Positions 11,690 through 24,249 of a stretch of 64,000 nucleotides of DNA are shown piece by piece. Where the stretch lies: positions 20,378,412 through 20,442,411 of the forward strand of contig NC_045139.1 of the NCBI RefSeq assembly GCF_008831285.2, written 5' to 3'. This DNA is from Nymphaea colorata. Lineage: Eukaryota; Streptophyta; Magnoliopsida; Nymphaeales; Nymphaeaceae. The translations under genes and the position numbers were made by a program. Numbering within the stretch: the first letter of the stretch is position 1; each line of letters starts with the position of its first letter. A model generated the notes under the pieces. That model ran no database searches and was not told where the DNA came from. It saw nothing but the letters and a program-made list of their open reading frames with translations.

Positions 11690-12715
11690 ATGAATTCTCT
11701 ATACAAGAATCACACTTTTGATTTGGTAGAGCTACCAAAAAGTAAGAAACTGTTGCAAAACAAGTGGACCTACAAGCTTAAAAATAAAGGCTAAGGCAAG
11801 TTGAAATACAAAGTTCGATTAGTGGTAAAAGGTTTCAAGCAGAAAAGAGGTATTGATTTTGATGAAATTTTTTCTCCTGCAGTTAAAATGTCATATATCA
11901 AGGTAATACTTGGTTTGGTGGCTTGTCTAGATTTGGAGTTAGAGCAATTAGATGTAAAAACTATTTTTCTTCATAGATATTTAGAGGAAGAAATCTACCT
12001 GACACAACCAGAAGGTTTTGTAGTTGCTACAAAGAAGTGCATGGTTTGCAAGCTAAAGAAGAGCTTGTATGGACTTAAACAAGCACCTATGAAGTGGTAC
12101 AAGAAATTTGATGTTTCTACGATAAATCAAAAGTATCACAGGTCAGCGGTAGATCACTGTGTTTACATCAGAGAGTTTTTATCAAGTAACTTTATTATCT
12201 TATTGTTATATGTAGATAATATGTTTATTATTGGACAGGATTGTCCATTGATTAGCCAATTGAAGAAGAACATGAGCAAGTTTTTTGATATGAAAGACTT
12301 GGGGTCAGCACAACAATTGTTAGGCATGAGGATTGTTCATGATACGAAGGCCAAGCAATTGTGGTTATCACAAGAGAAATACATTGAGAAGGTGCTTAGC
12401 AAGTTCAGCATGGAAGATGCTAAAACAGTAAGTACACCTTTAACAGTACATTTTAAATTGAGAAATGAGCAATGTTCATCCTCAACAAATAAGAAAGAAA
12501 GAATGGAGAATATATCATATGCTTCCGCAGTAGGGAGTCTCATGTATGCTATGGTTTGCACACGTCCTGACTTGGCTTATGTAGTTGATGTTGTTAGCAA
12601 GTTCTTGTCAAATCCAGGTAATGAGCTTTGGGCAACAGTGAATTGGATCCTAAGATATCTTAAAAGTACTTCCAATTATTGTTTATATTTTGGTGAATCT
12701 CACCCAGAGATATAA
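11690..12715 (+). pseudogene. Reverse transcriptase of plus-strand copia
   Basis: The long open part is 11801-12715 (304 codons). It shows VRLVVKGFKQKRGIDFDEIF, the first catalytic Asp segment LDVKTIFLH, KKSLYGLKQAPMKWYKKF and the palm box YVDN. The usual box is YVDD, so the second catalytic Asp is lost. An in-frame stop before 11801 (near 11793) and a TAA at 12713 interrupt it. Confidence 0.9.
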
Positions 12716-13190
12716 GGATTTGTTGATGCAGACATTACAGGTGATTTGAACTCTATGAAGTCTCTTTCTAGTTATGTCTTTACTTCTGTAGGTGAAGTTG
12801 TATCATGACAGTCCAGGTTGCAGAAGTGTGTTGCTCCTTCCACTATAGAGGCAGAATATATTGCAACAATTGAAACTTGTAAAGAATTATTGTGGATGAA
12901 AAGTTCTCTTCATAATACAGGTCTTAGCCAGAAGACTTATGTGTTGCATTGTGATAGCCAAAGTGCTATACACTTGGCGAAAAATTCAACTTTTCACTCA
13001 AGGACCAAGGACATTGATGTTATAAATATTATTGGATTCATGATGTGCTTGAGCAAAAACATATTCAGTTAGAGAAAATATATATAGAGAAGAATCCTAC
13101 AGATATGATGACGAAGTTTTTACCTAAAGAGAAGCATGACAAGTGTACAGGCCTAGTTGGAATGACTGCCATTAAGGCAGTACATTAATT
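12716..13190 (+). pseudogene. RNase H of plus-strand copia
   Basis: The frame continues GFVDADITGDLNSMKSLSSY, then a TGA at the usual Trp before QSRLQKCVAPSTIEAEYIA, and YVLHCDSQSAIHLAKN with the active-site Asp. It breaks again before the end. A purine tract (about 13222-13235) precedes the 3' LTR. Confidence 0.85.
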
Positions 13191-13235
13191 TTGTTCATTT
13201 TGTAGGTATGATCCATCTCTTGAGGCTGGAGGAGA

Positions 13236-13977
<742 letters not shown>

Positions 13978-15466
13978 CTGGATTTTCTTCAAACTCAGTT
14001 TTGATGGTACCCAAACACTCCAAATCCTAGTTTTGAAGTGCCGCCCAAACACCCGCTAAAGGTGCACGTAAATTTAACCTATCAACATAATCTTTCGAAT
14101 GGTCTCTTCACGGACATCCCATATGTTTGAACATGATCTTTTGAACTATTTATTTTGAACCAAGGTTTCCTATAACATGTTAAAAGGTGATTAAACATAA
14201 TAAAATGACATGCAAATCATTTTAAACATATCTATGCTATGCAGTCAGATCAACATTTGCAATCAACCTACGGTTTTGGAAATGAGGATTCTTACTGCCA
14301 ATAAAGAAACTCAACCAGCCGTGACTTTTTAAAATGGTGCAAAAATGTATCTTGATCAAGTCGGCCTTTGGTAAACATATATCGTTTTCTCCGAGGGACA
14401 AAATACATTTAATTTTATAGTAGACCTCATTTGAGGATAAGAGGCAAGAGCAAACATACATTGTATCAACGTCAAAGTGGTTGAAAAGTTAAAGTAGTGC
14501 CTTTGAAAACAAGGGCACAATACCTTTGTGTTCACTGATGTCATGCTCTCACTGTGCATTATCACTTTAAAGTCTTCCCTAAATACAACTTCACGCTTTC
14601 CAATGTTGAAGCGTGTTGTGTAGAGTCCTGTCTCTTTCGATGAATTTTTTTTATGAAAATTATGACAACTCAATGTGTTTATACTAGATTTATATATATG
14701 GGTCTCGAACTTGTTCGTATAGATTATATTTATAAGGTTTGAGCAACAATAGAATATACAAAGCATCACAAATATAAATTGTATCCATAAGGTTGACAAA
14801 CAGACAATTGACGACATGATAAGTTTTTATCGCGATGTGACGACCGTAGGTGCGCGTGTGCAAATCCAACTTAATTTCTCCTTTTTTTATTACTTTCCCA
14901 TGTTTTTAATATCCCCATAAATATAACATGTCAACTAATTTAACAGTAAAAAGATATGCTAATATTTGATTGATGTGGTGCTTAGAATCTTAGTATTTGT
15001 TTAAGCTAGAAACAAAATATAAATTACATATATTGAACGGAAACTTGATGATAAAAAATTAAAAGAAAAAATACCTTGAAATAAGTAAAAAATAACACAA
15101 TTATGTTATATATATATCGGGTTAACTAACTTGTTTAATTCGAAACCTTGATGACTATGACAAGAAAAAGGTTGTGACGAGTCCTTTGACTTTGATTTTG
15201 GTTCGTTTCCAGCATGCGACACTGTGAACTTCCAAGATAGAGAGTGTTGACAATAAATAATGGGGTATGGAAGCCCAGTAACGTTACTATGTCATTGACC
15301 TGACCGCATCTTTTTCTTTTTTTGGAAGGAAAGTACCATCTTCTAGGAAAAGTAACTTTTCCTAAACCAACCGTCCCACCTGTCCCAAGAGAGTAAATCA
15401 CTTGTCATGTAAATATGTGATGATGGACCTTGCGATTTTTACTTTGAAAACATGTACAAAAAAATG

Positions 15467-15551
<85 letters not shown>

Positions 15552-17386
15552 TGTGTATATATAGTCAACATACGTTCATATATTTGAGTAATCTAAATAT
15601 GTAATTGCCATTATCTTAAAATTAATTCAATATTGATTTGTCCAATTTGAAATGTATTTTTAAAAAGTTAAAAGAATTAATGCCTTCTGTGACATAAAAA
15701 ATTTGATGGTAAAAAGTCAAGTCTATCTTTCATAAAATCAACTTGAACCAAACACGTTTCTGAGGAGACAACTTAATGGGTTAAATTAAATTTAAAATGA
15801 TGTTACGTTAATGTAGACTGTCTGGCTAACTTCGCCCCAGACAGAGCCTCGACTGCATTACCTACTTTTTCTGCTGTCGTTCATTTCAGCTAATTTTCGT
15901 TCCTCTTTTTTTTTATTTAACTGTAGACTTAAACGACATGGTCGGAACGAAGGCATCATATCGTCATGATTTTTCGCAGTCTAAGAAAGAATTCTCATTC
16001 AATCCGAAAATGAGAGTATTTACATTTGAAAAATAGAATCCCATCATTCAAATTGCTGCCGAACGGATTCCAATCCCCGCCATTCTTTATACAGATAGGA
16101 TTCTGAAGCGGGTGGCGATCAAACTGGTTTTGTGTATACATCCTTGTACATAAAAAAAAAAAAAAAATGTAAAGAAATGTGTAATGACTAAATTACTTTT
16201 GTCTAAGTAAAAGAATGAGATTTTTAAAAAGATGAAAAGAGGTTAAGTTAAAAAGTCTAAAGCATACATTTTTATAAAAAAACAAAAATACTCCAACTCT
16301 TCTTCTTCTTTTTATTTTCATTTTAATTGTATATTTGTGCATATGCACGCTCCTGTGTATCCAACTCGATCTCGTTGCTTGTACTAGCAATTTGTAGTCC
16401 CTCAAGGCATTGCCCAACCGACTAACAGTTCTGTATGCTCTAGCCAAAAGTACTAGCGATGAGCCGATCGCTCTGCTTAGGTCCTGGAGTTTTTAGCCAT
16501 ATAATATAAGGTGACCTTCCTGGACTGAGGTCCATACACGCGATTTTTCGTTTGATTATGAGCCGGTGGTTAGTCTTCGACTCTCCCGACCGTGCCCATG
16601 GCCACCCATTATTGAATCTACTACTCTTCCCTTAAGTTGTCACTTAATACCCACAAAAAAAAAAAAAAAATTCTGCCCCTACGACTTTCTACGTAGCAGC
16701 TAAAAAACAGCCTGTGACACAATATCAACAACTCGGCGCAACTCAAGCTACGTGAAAAACAGGTTACTTTTTGTATTGTCATTTACTCCCTGGGACATTC
16801 TTCTATCTCTCTCCCTCTCTCTGGGGTCACACCAGTTCCACTGGCTGATGTGAGCCAAATGAGGTGAGCAGAAGATACCCAATATGCATTTATTTCCACA
16901 GCAAAAAAGTAGAAGACTGAGAGCGCCTTTCAGCTAGTTGAAAAGGCAAATGCTTAACACACAGCGTGCTTCTCTGTTGCCGCTAATCTGACGCGGGCCT
17001 GCCTAAGTGAATCTGGTTATTGAAAATAAAAAATTGAGCTGTGAACGATCTTGTTTGACACTTTTCAACTCGTTGATAGAATTTCGATATCTAAAAACTT
17101 TTTCCATATAATCTCAAATTGGATATTTTTTATGTCAGACGTGTAATCATCAAACAAGAGGCAAAATTTTTGAGAAGTTGCCACTAGCAGGGGACAAGTA
17201 TTGGCAATTGTTACAAGCTGGCCTGGCTATAGCCATGCGCCTAAAAATTATTGGGCAAGGTACGAGCTGTTGCCAAAAAATTCTTGGTCACAACACATAT
17301 TCTTATTGGCCCCCGTTTCTACTCTAGCCTAAACTGAGCGTCCGTGGCTATTAAAACGATAATGGCCTTTATCCTACATCATATTT

Positions 17387-17388
<2 letters not shown>
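13978..17388. other. Gene-poor stretch with microsatellites
   Basis: It holds a TC/GT microsatellite (15471-15551), a poly-A run near 16150 and an open stretch at 14356-14817 (minus, 153 codons). That stretch contains GKREVVFREDFKVIM, faintly like the start of Ulp1-protease domains carried by some Mutator-type elements. I do not trust that match enough to call a gene. Confidence 0.4.
15471..15551. repeat. TC then GT microsatellite
   Basis: About 32 TC units are followed directly by about 8 GT units. Confidence 0.96.

Positions 17389-17447
<59 letters not shown>
17389..17447. repeat. AT microsatellite, 59 bp
   Basis: Pure AT dinucleotide run. Confidence 0.96.
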
Positions 17448-17448
<1 letters not shown>

Positions 17449-17769
17449 CCAAGAGGAAGTTTTCATAAATTGAAATTTTATTTCAAAAAAGCTACAGGAT
17501 AACGTGTTTCACAAAATTTATTCAAAAATTTATACAAAGCCAAAAAGCTTATACACATTTGAGCCTGGACCCGTTGATCAAATGTCTTTTCTACCTTTGC
17601 ATATTCCAATTCAAAGCTGTTGGGGTGTAGGGTCTCCTTCCTTTTTATTAAGAAACGAATCAAAATTGATATTGACAAAAGAGAAAGAAACAGGAGGTCC
17701 GAAGAAAACGCCTACCCAAGGTAGTGGTGCCCCACAAAGCAAGAGAAAACGAACTATTTAGACCAACTA

Positions 17770-17964
17770 TTAAAAAGTGTTCAAAGGCATGGAAGAAGAA
17801 GGAAATTCAATAGCTTCTGCACAAGGATTGCAGTGCCTACAAATAAGATTTTGACCATTTTTGCAATCAGAGAGAGCACCTCTTCCGTCCTTCCTTGGCG
17901 CATATTTCTTTCTTAAATTGATCTCTCTACGAGGCAGGCGCAATAACAAAACAAACAGAAACAC
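17770..17964 (-). other. Short unidentified ORF with a Cys cluster
   Basis: A 64-codon reading on the minus strand ends with a CKNGQNLICRHCNPCAEAIE segment, and an AG acceptor-like site lies just upstream at the 5' edge. It could be a terminal exon or a transposon scrap. I do not recognise the family, and there is no neighbouring exon I can support. Confidence 0.2.
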
Positions 17965-18229
17965 TAGGAGGACAATTGATTAAGAATAATAAAAAACGAC
18001 CCTCAGCAGACCAGGCTAACGACTTTTCTGCATACCACACTCCAAACCGAGAACCTCCTTGGATCATTGATTTCCTACAAAGAACCACTTTCTAACAACC
18101 ATTAGAACTCGAACATATACATTCACGGACATAATCAACAGTCTTTAGAAGAAGTCTAGGATCAGGATGAATGTCTGATACCACAAACCCATTTCAGTTC
18201 TATGAGTCTACATCTAAGGCGCATTATTA

Positions 18230-18330
18230 GCAATGATTTGAAAATCCTTCCATAGAGCCTTAGATAACTGGACATATGGTCTTCTTCCCACTGTGCAACC
18301 TCTCATTCCTTTTCTTCCATATCACTCAAA
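18230..18330 (-). pseudogene. Possible LINE reverse-transcriptase tail fragment
   Basis: The minus strand reads VIWKKRNERLHSGKKT, close to the WKERN motif of the zf-RVT region at the end of plant LINE polyproteins. The frame breaks on both sides. Confidence 0.3.
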
Positions 18331-18633
18331 TGAGCAAAGAAAAGAAAACACACCAGCATCTCTTCACCCAATAGACATCAATTCTCTTATTCCTCCACCT
18401 TTGCATATTCATATACTCTTAACAATTTCATCACGTTCATGCCATCAACATTGTGCGCTAAAGTTTGCTGAAAAATATCGAAGAAAAAAACAACCATTAT
18501 GACCCCTGACACAAAAGAGACGAGACAAATATTAACTGTCGCTTTTAGCTAGTTGTTCACCTTAAAACCTCGAGGACCATAGAAAGAAATAACTGTAATT
18601 TTGAGTTGTCACATAGTGACGTCCAGTAGCCTC

Positions 18634-18637
<4 letters not shown>

Positions 18638-18699
<62 letters not shown>
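18638..18699. repeat. AT microsatellite, 62 bp
   Basis: Pure AT run, followed shortly by a CA run at 18719-18732. Confidence 0.96.
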
Positions 18700-18702
<3 letters not shown>

Positions 18703-19531
18703 TGTTACATGTAGATGCACACACACACACAGAATTTTTGTGTATTTACATGGTATGAATGAATGAAAAGTGATAATTGAGCAATGGTAGTCTAGCTATT
18801 AATTATGAATTGGTGTTTCAGCTCCAACATGTTCTGCTTATAAAGCAAGTGCTGCTTGAAATTCTGCCTAGAACAGTTGCAATAATTGTGTAAATAAGAA
18901 TCATGCGAAGGGTACAACTATGAAAAGGAACAATTACATAGCCGTTGAAATGGAACAAAAGGCATACTTTTATTTTGAGGTTATACAAAAATAACACAAA
19001 GATACATAAAGCTTATGAATATGCTTAGAGAGAAAGTAATAAACAGAATGGCTGAAGACAACTAACCATTTAATTCATAAATATTGGGGGGTGGGGAAAG
19101 AAACTGGCCAGCTCACTGCATTACAATAGAAATCAGCCTGTTACGGCGAAAGCAACAAAGATAATAACTATCAGAAGAACCACAAACACATGAAGCAGCA
19201 TTACTACAAGCAAGAGAAAAAAAAAATCAGACAAAAAAATAAGTGATAAGCAAACCAATGAATAAATGCGGACCAAAATAACATCAAAGAACTCTAGAGC
19301 AAGCATCATGTGGTGCATCTCTATGCCTGTTATATGCTGTTATGAAGAGAGAGTAGCAAACACATCAACATCATTATTGCAATAAGGGAATATAATTAAG
19401 GGATGGGGAGATTTCTCATCTGTCTTAGGTGGTAACGAAGAGGGAGCAATGAAAGCCATTGGATCAAGATACATATAGCCAACCCCTTCCCCAAGGGTGG
19501 GTCTGTCAGAACTAACTATTTGTGTTTCGTC

Positions 19532-19865
19532 CATTGTTACATATATCGTGTACGGGTATTATATGGTGAAGAATTTCTCGGGTATACTACAATAAAGTTG
19601 AATATTTTGAGAATATCTCGAAAAAATCTTGGTAAATTTTTAAAAATTTAAAACATTTAATAAATCCTAAAAATTATAAAAAAATAAAAAATCATAAAAA
19701 ATATCAAAAAAAGTGAAAAAGACACATATAATATGTGATTTTTTCATGTTTTTTATATTCTGGTTAAAAAAAATGTGTTTTTTTCACGTTTATATGGCTT
19801 ACTTATTTTTTCAGGTATTATACGCTTTCTTTTTTTTTTAATAAGAAGTGTTTTATGTGTCAATC
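19532..19865 (+). mobile_element. 334-bp hAT-like MITE, family member of 59379-59713
   Basis: It starts CATTGTTACA and ends TGTGTCAATC, diverged inverted ends, flanked by GTTTCGTC and GTTTTGTC (7 of 8; 19524-19531 and 19866-19873). Its AT-rich body aligns along most of its length with the reverse complement of 59379-59713, including GGTATTATA and TTTCTCGGGTATA. Confidence 0.82.
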
Positions 19866-19873
19866 GTTTTGTC

Positions 19874-20472
19874 CCTAGAGTGACAAGTCAGCCAAGTGTG
19901 AGAAATGGACAGGGTTCCCCAACTCCAACCACATATTAGGACCAAAATTAATAGAGAATATCATGTCAAAGTCGCGACATAAATGCAAGAAATGTTGCTC
20001 GTAGCAGAAAATTTTGGTCCTCAAATGGAAAGTACATATTTATTGATAAAAAAAATATAGTATAAAAAAGAAGAGACATGTGGAACCAGATGAATGAAAC
20101 AAATGGTAGAATAATCATTACTATTTTATATTTAATGGTTATTTAACCAAACTGGTGTTTGAATCTTCCGTTTTCGTATCCATTACCATTCACTACCAAG
20201 TATAAAGTATCACCACTATAGTGTTAAACTAACTAGGCAGAGGAATTTACCTAATTATCCAACCCAAAAACATGAAGTACACATTAAAAAAAACTTAACA
20301 ACTAACTAAAAAAATAAACGATATGCAAAAATCCTAATTAATAAAACAAGTTAAATATCTAATACAATGTGAAACAATAACAAAAAAATAATGTACTAAT
20401 TAAAAAAAATGTAACTCATGGAGACTTGTTATGGAAAACGCCTAAAGTACTTTGACTTGGAAAAGAAAACTA

Positions 20473-20503
<31 letters not shown>

Positions 20504-21339
20504 AAACACTCATGATTAGGGAAAATTTGTCACTTTGAAGAACAACACTTTGTTTTCCTCTCAATCTCTCCATTTTTGGAGGCATTGAAAAATAAAGGGA
20601 AGATTTCTTTCCTTTCCCTTCCCCTAGTTCACATTCATTTCCATCCAAACACACTTTTCTATAATCCTTCTTTTTCCTTTCATTCAAACGCCCTCACCAC
20701 TACCATTTTATTCTCTTTCCATCCATTGTCATTCATCCAAACAGGCTGCAAGTGAGCAATGATCCAATAGCAACTTTTTTATATACAAAGTGAAGTGCAA
20801 GCTTGATATTCAATAGTTCAAGAGTAGAATCCTTCACTATTGAAATTCCATATTTGATAGTCCCATGAGTATATATTAGAATTTGTTGACAAGTAAGAGA
20901 TGAAACAGTGTAGCTTGTTGCATAAATTGACTAACATAGTTCATACTTTAAGAATATCAAGTTGGATCATTGTTAAGTAATGTAGATTTGATAGATAGTA
21001 GCATTGCATGCTTCATTATGTACTTATGATGAAGTAGACCTGCCATTTGTTGGAAGATACTTGGCATAAAGCAACTTAGCTTTGTCAAGGATCTCACATG
21101 CAAGTTTGCATTAATTTAGAATATGAAAAACAAGGATGAATCTCAATTACTGAAGGTAATACAAAATGACCAAATCCTTGAGGACAAATTCAGTGTTAAC
21201 TTGGGATAAGAACAAATTTTATGGATCTGCCAAACTAGCAAAGAAAGCCAAAGACAATAAAAATGTACTAAAATGGCCACATGGGTTCTCAATGCTAGTT
21301 TTTCCCTATAGCTATCTCTAGTCAATTTGCAGACGTAAT
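19874..21339. other. Gene-free AT-rich DNA
   Basis: A GA microsatellite lies at 20480-20503, and the CATCCAAACAGGC motif near 20735 resembles MITE termini, but I could not find a matching opposite end. No gene is seen. Confidence 0.5.
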
Positions 21340-21902
21340 TTGGTTTGGGAGGATATTTAAATCCAAGGGCTGATCTATCTAAATTGGCTCATGTAAAAGT
21401 CTATGTAAGAAAAATGCATTTTTGACAGCAACCTGTCTCATATCCAACTGATGATCATTTGTAACAATTGACATAACAATTCAAATAATTGTTGGTTTAA
21501 CTATAGGCCAGAAAGTTTTAATGTAAGTTTATATCTTGGCTTTGATTAAGGCCTTTACTAAACATGCTTTAAGGTGTTCCAATGTGTCATGACTTCTCAG
21601 CTTTGTTTTGAAGACCAACTCACTTCCTATAACATCCATATTCTTGGAAATGGAACTAAATCCAATGTGTTGTTGTCATGAAGAGCATATGTTTCTTCTT
21701 CCATGCCTAACTCCCACATGAGTTGTTGAAGAGCTCTAGTAATAGATTGGCACTCTCTACGTGAGCAGCATGCTAGAAAATATCTTGATCCTGGTTTTGT
21801 AATAACGTCCTTTGAGCAAGTGACGATACCATCAATATTTGCAGCAATATTCTCATAAGGGAGACAAGTGATGCTAGCATCATTACTATTTGCTGAAATC
21901 AT
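21340..21902 (-). pseudogene. Decayed copia RT N-terminal fragment
   Basis: From 21902 the minus strand reads a linker (IVTCSKDVITKPGSRYFLAC), then MWELGMEEETYALHDNNTLD and LVPFP, the start of copia RT. After a frameshift come SELVFKTKLRS and LKACLVKALI. Near 21430 it reads MRQVAVKNAFFLH, equivalent to the first catalytic Asp segment with Asp changed to Ala. It stops matching near 21350. Confidence 0.75.
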
Positions 21903-22469
21903 TTCAAGTATAGTAAAAGCAAATGTATCATTTCATGAACCACAATATTTCAAATATAGTCAAAGCAAATGTACATTATGCATGCACAGTTTCGAGTTTT
22001 AGGAATAATTCCCTCGTATGGAGATACCATGTCTAATGTTGGTATTGGAGGACGATTAATCAACCAACTAGTTGTAGAGAATGCTTTTACCCAAAAACTT
22101 ATTTGTGGGTAACCATGAAACAATAATTTAAGTCAATGGTGAAGATGCACAACCATTTCATTTTGTTCCAATGTTTTTTAGCGTTGCTAGTTTTAGTGAC
22201 AATCACCTTCCAAAGATTAGGTAGGTTCAGCAGCATCAAGCTTTCCGATATCACAAATGCCTTCTTAATAACTCTAGTGAACTCCTTATTTGTGATCATT
22301 GCACGTGGTAGATTTCTTATTGATAGTTAAGTTATTAATTTTACTGTCCATCAAATTGGATAATAGACATGGAAGTCCTAGTTTCATATGAAGAGATTCA
22401 AAGACAAGCTTTCTCATAGCTTTCGTAAAAATGGTAGCCACTTATGAAGGAGCAGGAAGAAATGAGCAG

Positions 22470-23790
22470 CAACAGAGCCCAACACAACTTTTTCCCTCAA
22501 AAAAATTATAGTCCTTTTTAATGTGCCTCATCCTACAACGAAAACTAGTTTTGTAGAAATTTTAAGTGCGTGCATGTTGTCACAATATAACATTGGACGA
22601 TCTGAAAATTACACCCTAATATCCTTATGGATGAATGTGATCCACGTCAATCCTATAGTAGTAGAGGTCACAGATTAATTTTCAATTTTGGTTGTTGGTC
22701 AAACCATGACTGGTTATTTCCTCATTTTGCAATAAATGTAACTCATTAAAATGAACATGCAAAAACTTAAAAGTTTTTTGGAAAATCATGGAGCTGAAAT
22801 TAAAGTTGTGGTAAAAGGTTAAGTCCAAAATGAATGACGCCATGAACATGGTGAAGCATTCTTTACCAATGGAAAATTGGTGATATATCTTTAGGGTAAT
22901 GTATTGGCTAACAAAATTTTCTCTAAGAGAGATACATACCCATGTGAATGTAAGATATTGGAATTCGCCACCCAAACTTTGGAAAACTATCAAATATGAA
23001 AAAGGGTTGTCACCATCTAGAGTTTTGTAATTTTGAATAAGAGGTGCGACAACTAATTTTTGCAAGGACATTTAGCATGTTCTAGCTAACTATTGGCATA
23101 TTTTGTTGATTTATCCCAAAAAAATAATGTTATTGACCTCGACTTTTCATAGCGAAGTCGTGGTTAAGTTCTTGAACAAATTCTTGAGCAAGAGTTGGAT
23201 TACTTCCAATCAAGATGACATCATCCCACTCCATTAACTAGAAAATTATTTTTTTTATCATGGAAAATGAATAAAGAAGATAAGATGCTAACAACGAATT
23301 CTCTAGAGAGTAAGTAAATGAAAATATGTCATACCATGTGTAAGGAGCTCGACAAAGGCAATAAAATGCTTTATGGAAATGGCAAACATGGTTGGGCTTA
23401 GTTGAATCTTTAAATCCCAGCTACTCAATAAATATTTAATCCAAGACATGTGTAAGAAAGTATTCTTGACATCTAATTATCAAATTTCCCAATGCCAACA
23501 TATACCTATGGTCAATGCAATTCAGATGGTTGTTGGCTTAATGATAGGAGAAAATGTTTTTAGAAGACCAATATTGGGGATTTGATTAAACCAATGAGCA
23601 CCAAGTTGACCTTAACCGTTCCAAAAAACCCATCACTTTTTAGCTTTGTTTTAGAAATCCAACAAGTATAGGCAACATCATATTTAAATTCTGAGGTACT
23701 AATGTCCAGATTTAGCACTTAATGCACTAATCTTTTCCTCCATTGCCTCAATCTAACCAGATGTTGATGAGCTTATGTAACTATTTTATG
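22470..23790 (-). pseudogene. Decayed copia RT to RNase H fragment
   Basis: Reading leftward on the minus strand, RT begins near 23790 (RQWRKRLVH region) and LDVKNTFLHM gives the first Asp segment near 23480. DDVILIGSNPTLAQEFVQEL near 23200 keeps the DD of the palm box, and FQSLGGEFQYLTFTWVCIS (22682-23071 stretch) is the RT C terminus. RNase H ends near 22490 with MLYCDNMHALKIS. Many stops and frameshifts occur. It is in the same orientation as the fragment at 21340-21902 but is a different copy, because RNase H precedes that RT start. Confidence 0.75.
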
Positions 23791-24249
23791 GTCAATAGGA
23801 ATAGTGAGAGTAAAATGATAGGAATAGTGAGAGTAATATCATCAGCCATATCCTAATTAAGATTTTTCAACAAATTGCTGGAGGCAGGAAGCTCATCTTG
23901 ATGAAGAGATGTGGATCTTGAAAGTATATTATAGAAGCACAATCAATGGTCCAAAGTGATGTATTGTTGTTTCTTATATTCCTATGACAATTCCACTCAC
24001 TAAAAGTGATGCCTTCTTGGCTAGTTGTGGTTGATGAAAACAAATTTCTAAGTCATGGGAGTAAGGAGACGCTTGGTTCTTATATTAGTAGAGCTATATC
24101 CCAAGAAGACATAAGGTAACAATCATGATTCCAAATAGTAGCCCTATAAATATGGTGTTTACATGTAAAATTTTTCAATCTTACATGTAAACCATATAAT
24201 AAAACCTGTTACATATACTTGCCTTTGTTTCTTGTGTGGGATTTTGAGA

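Noticed and set aside
10724-12715. Two 300-codon ORFs as host genes
   Set aside because: They are integrase and reverse transcriptase parts of one broken copia polyprotein, placed between matching LTRs.
14356-14817. 153-codon minus ORF as an Ulp1-type protease gene
   Set aside because: Only one short segment resembles that domain and no catalytic His or Cys box can be found.
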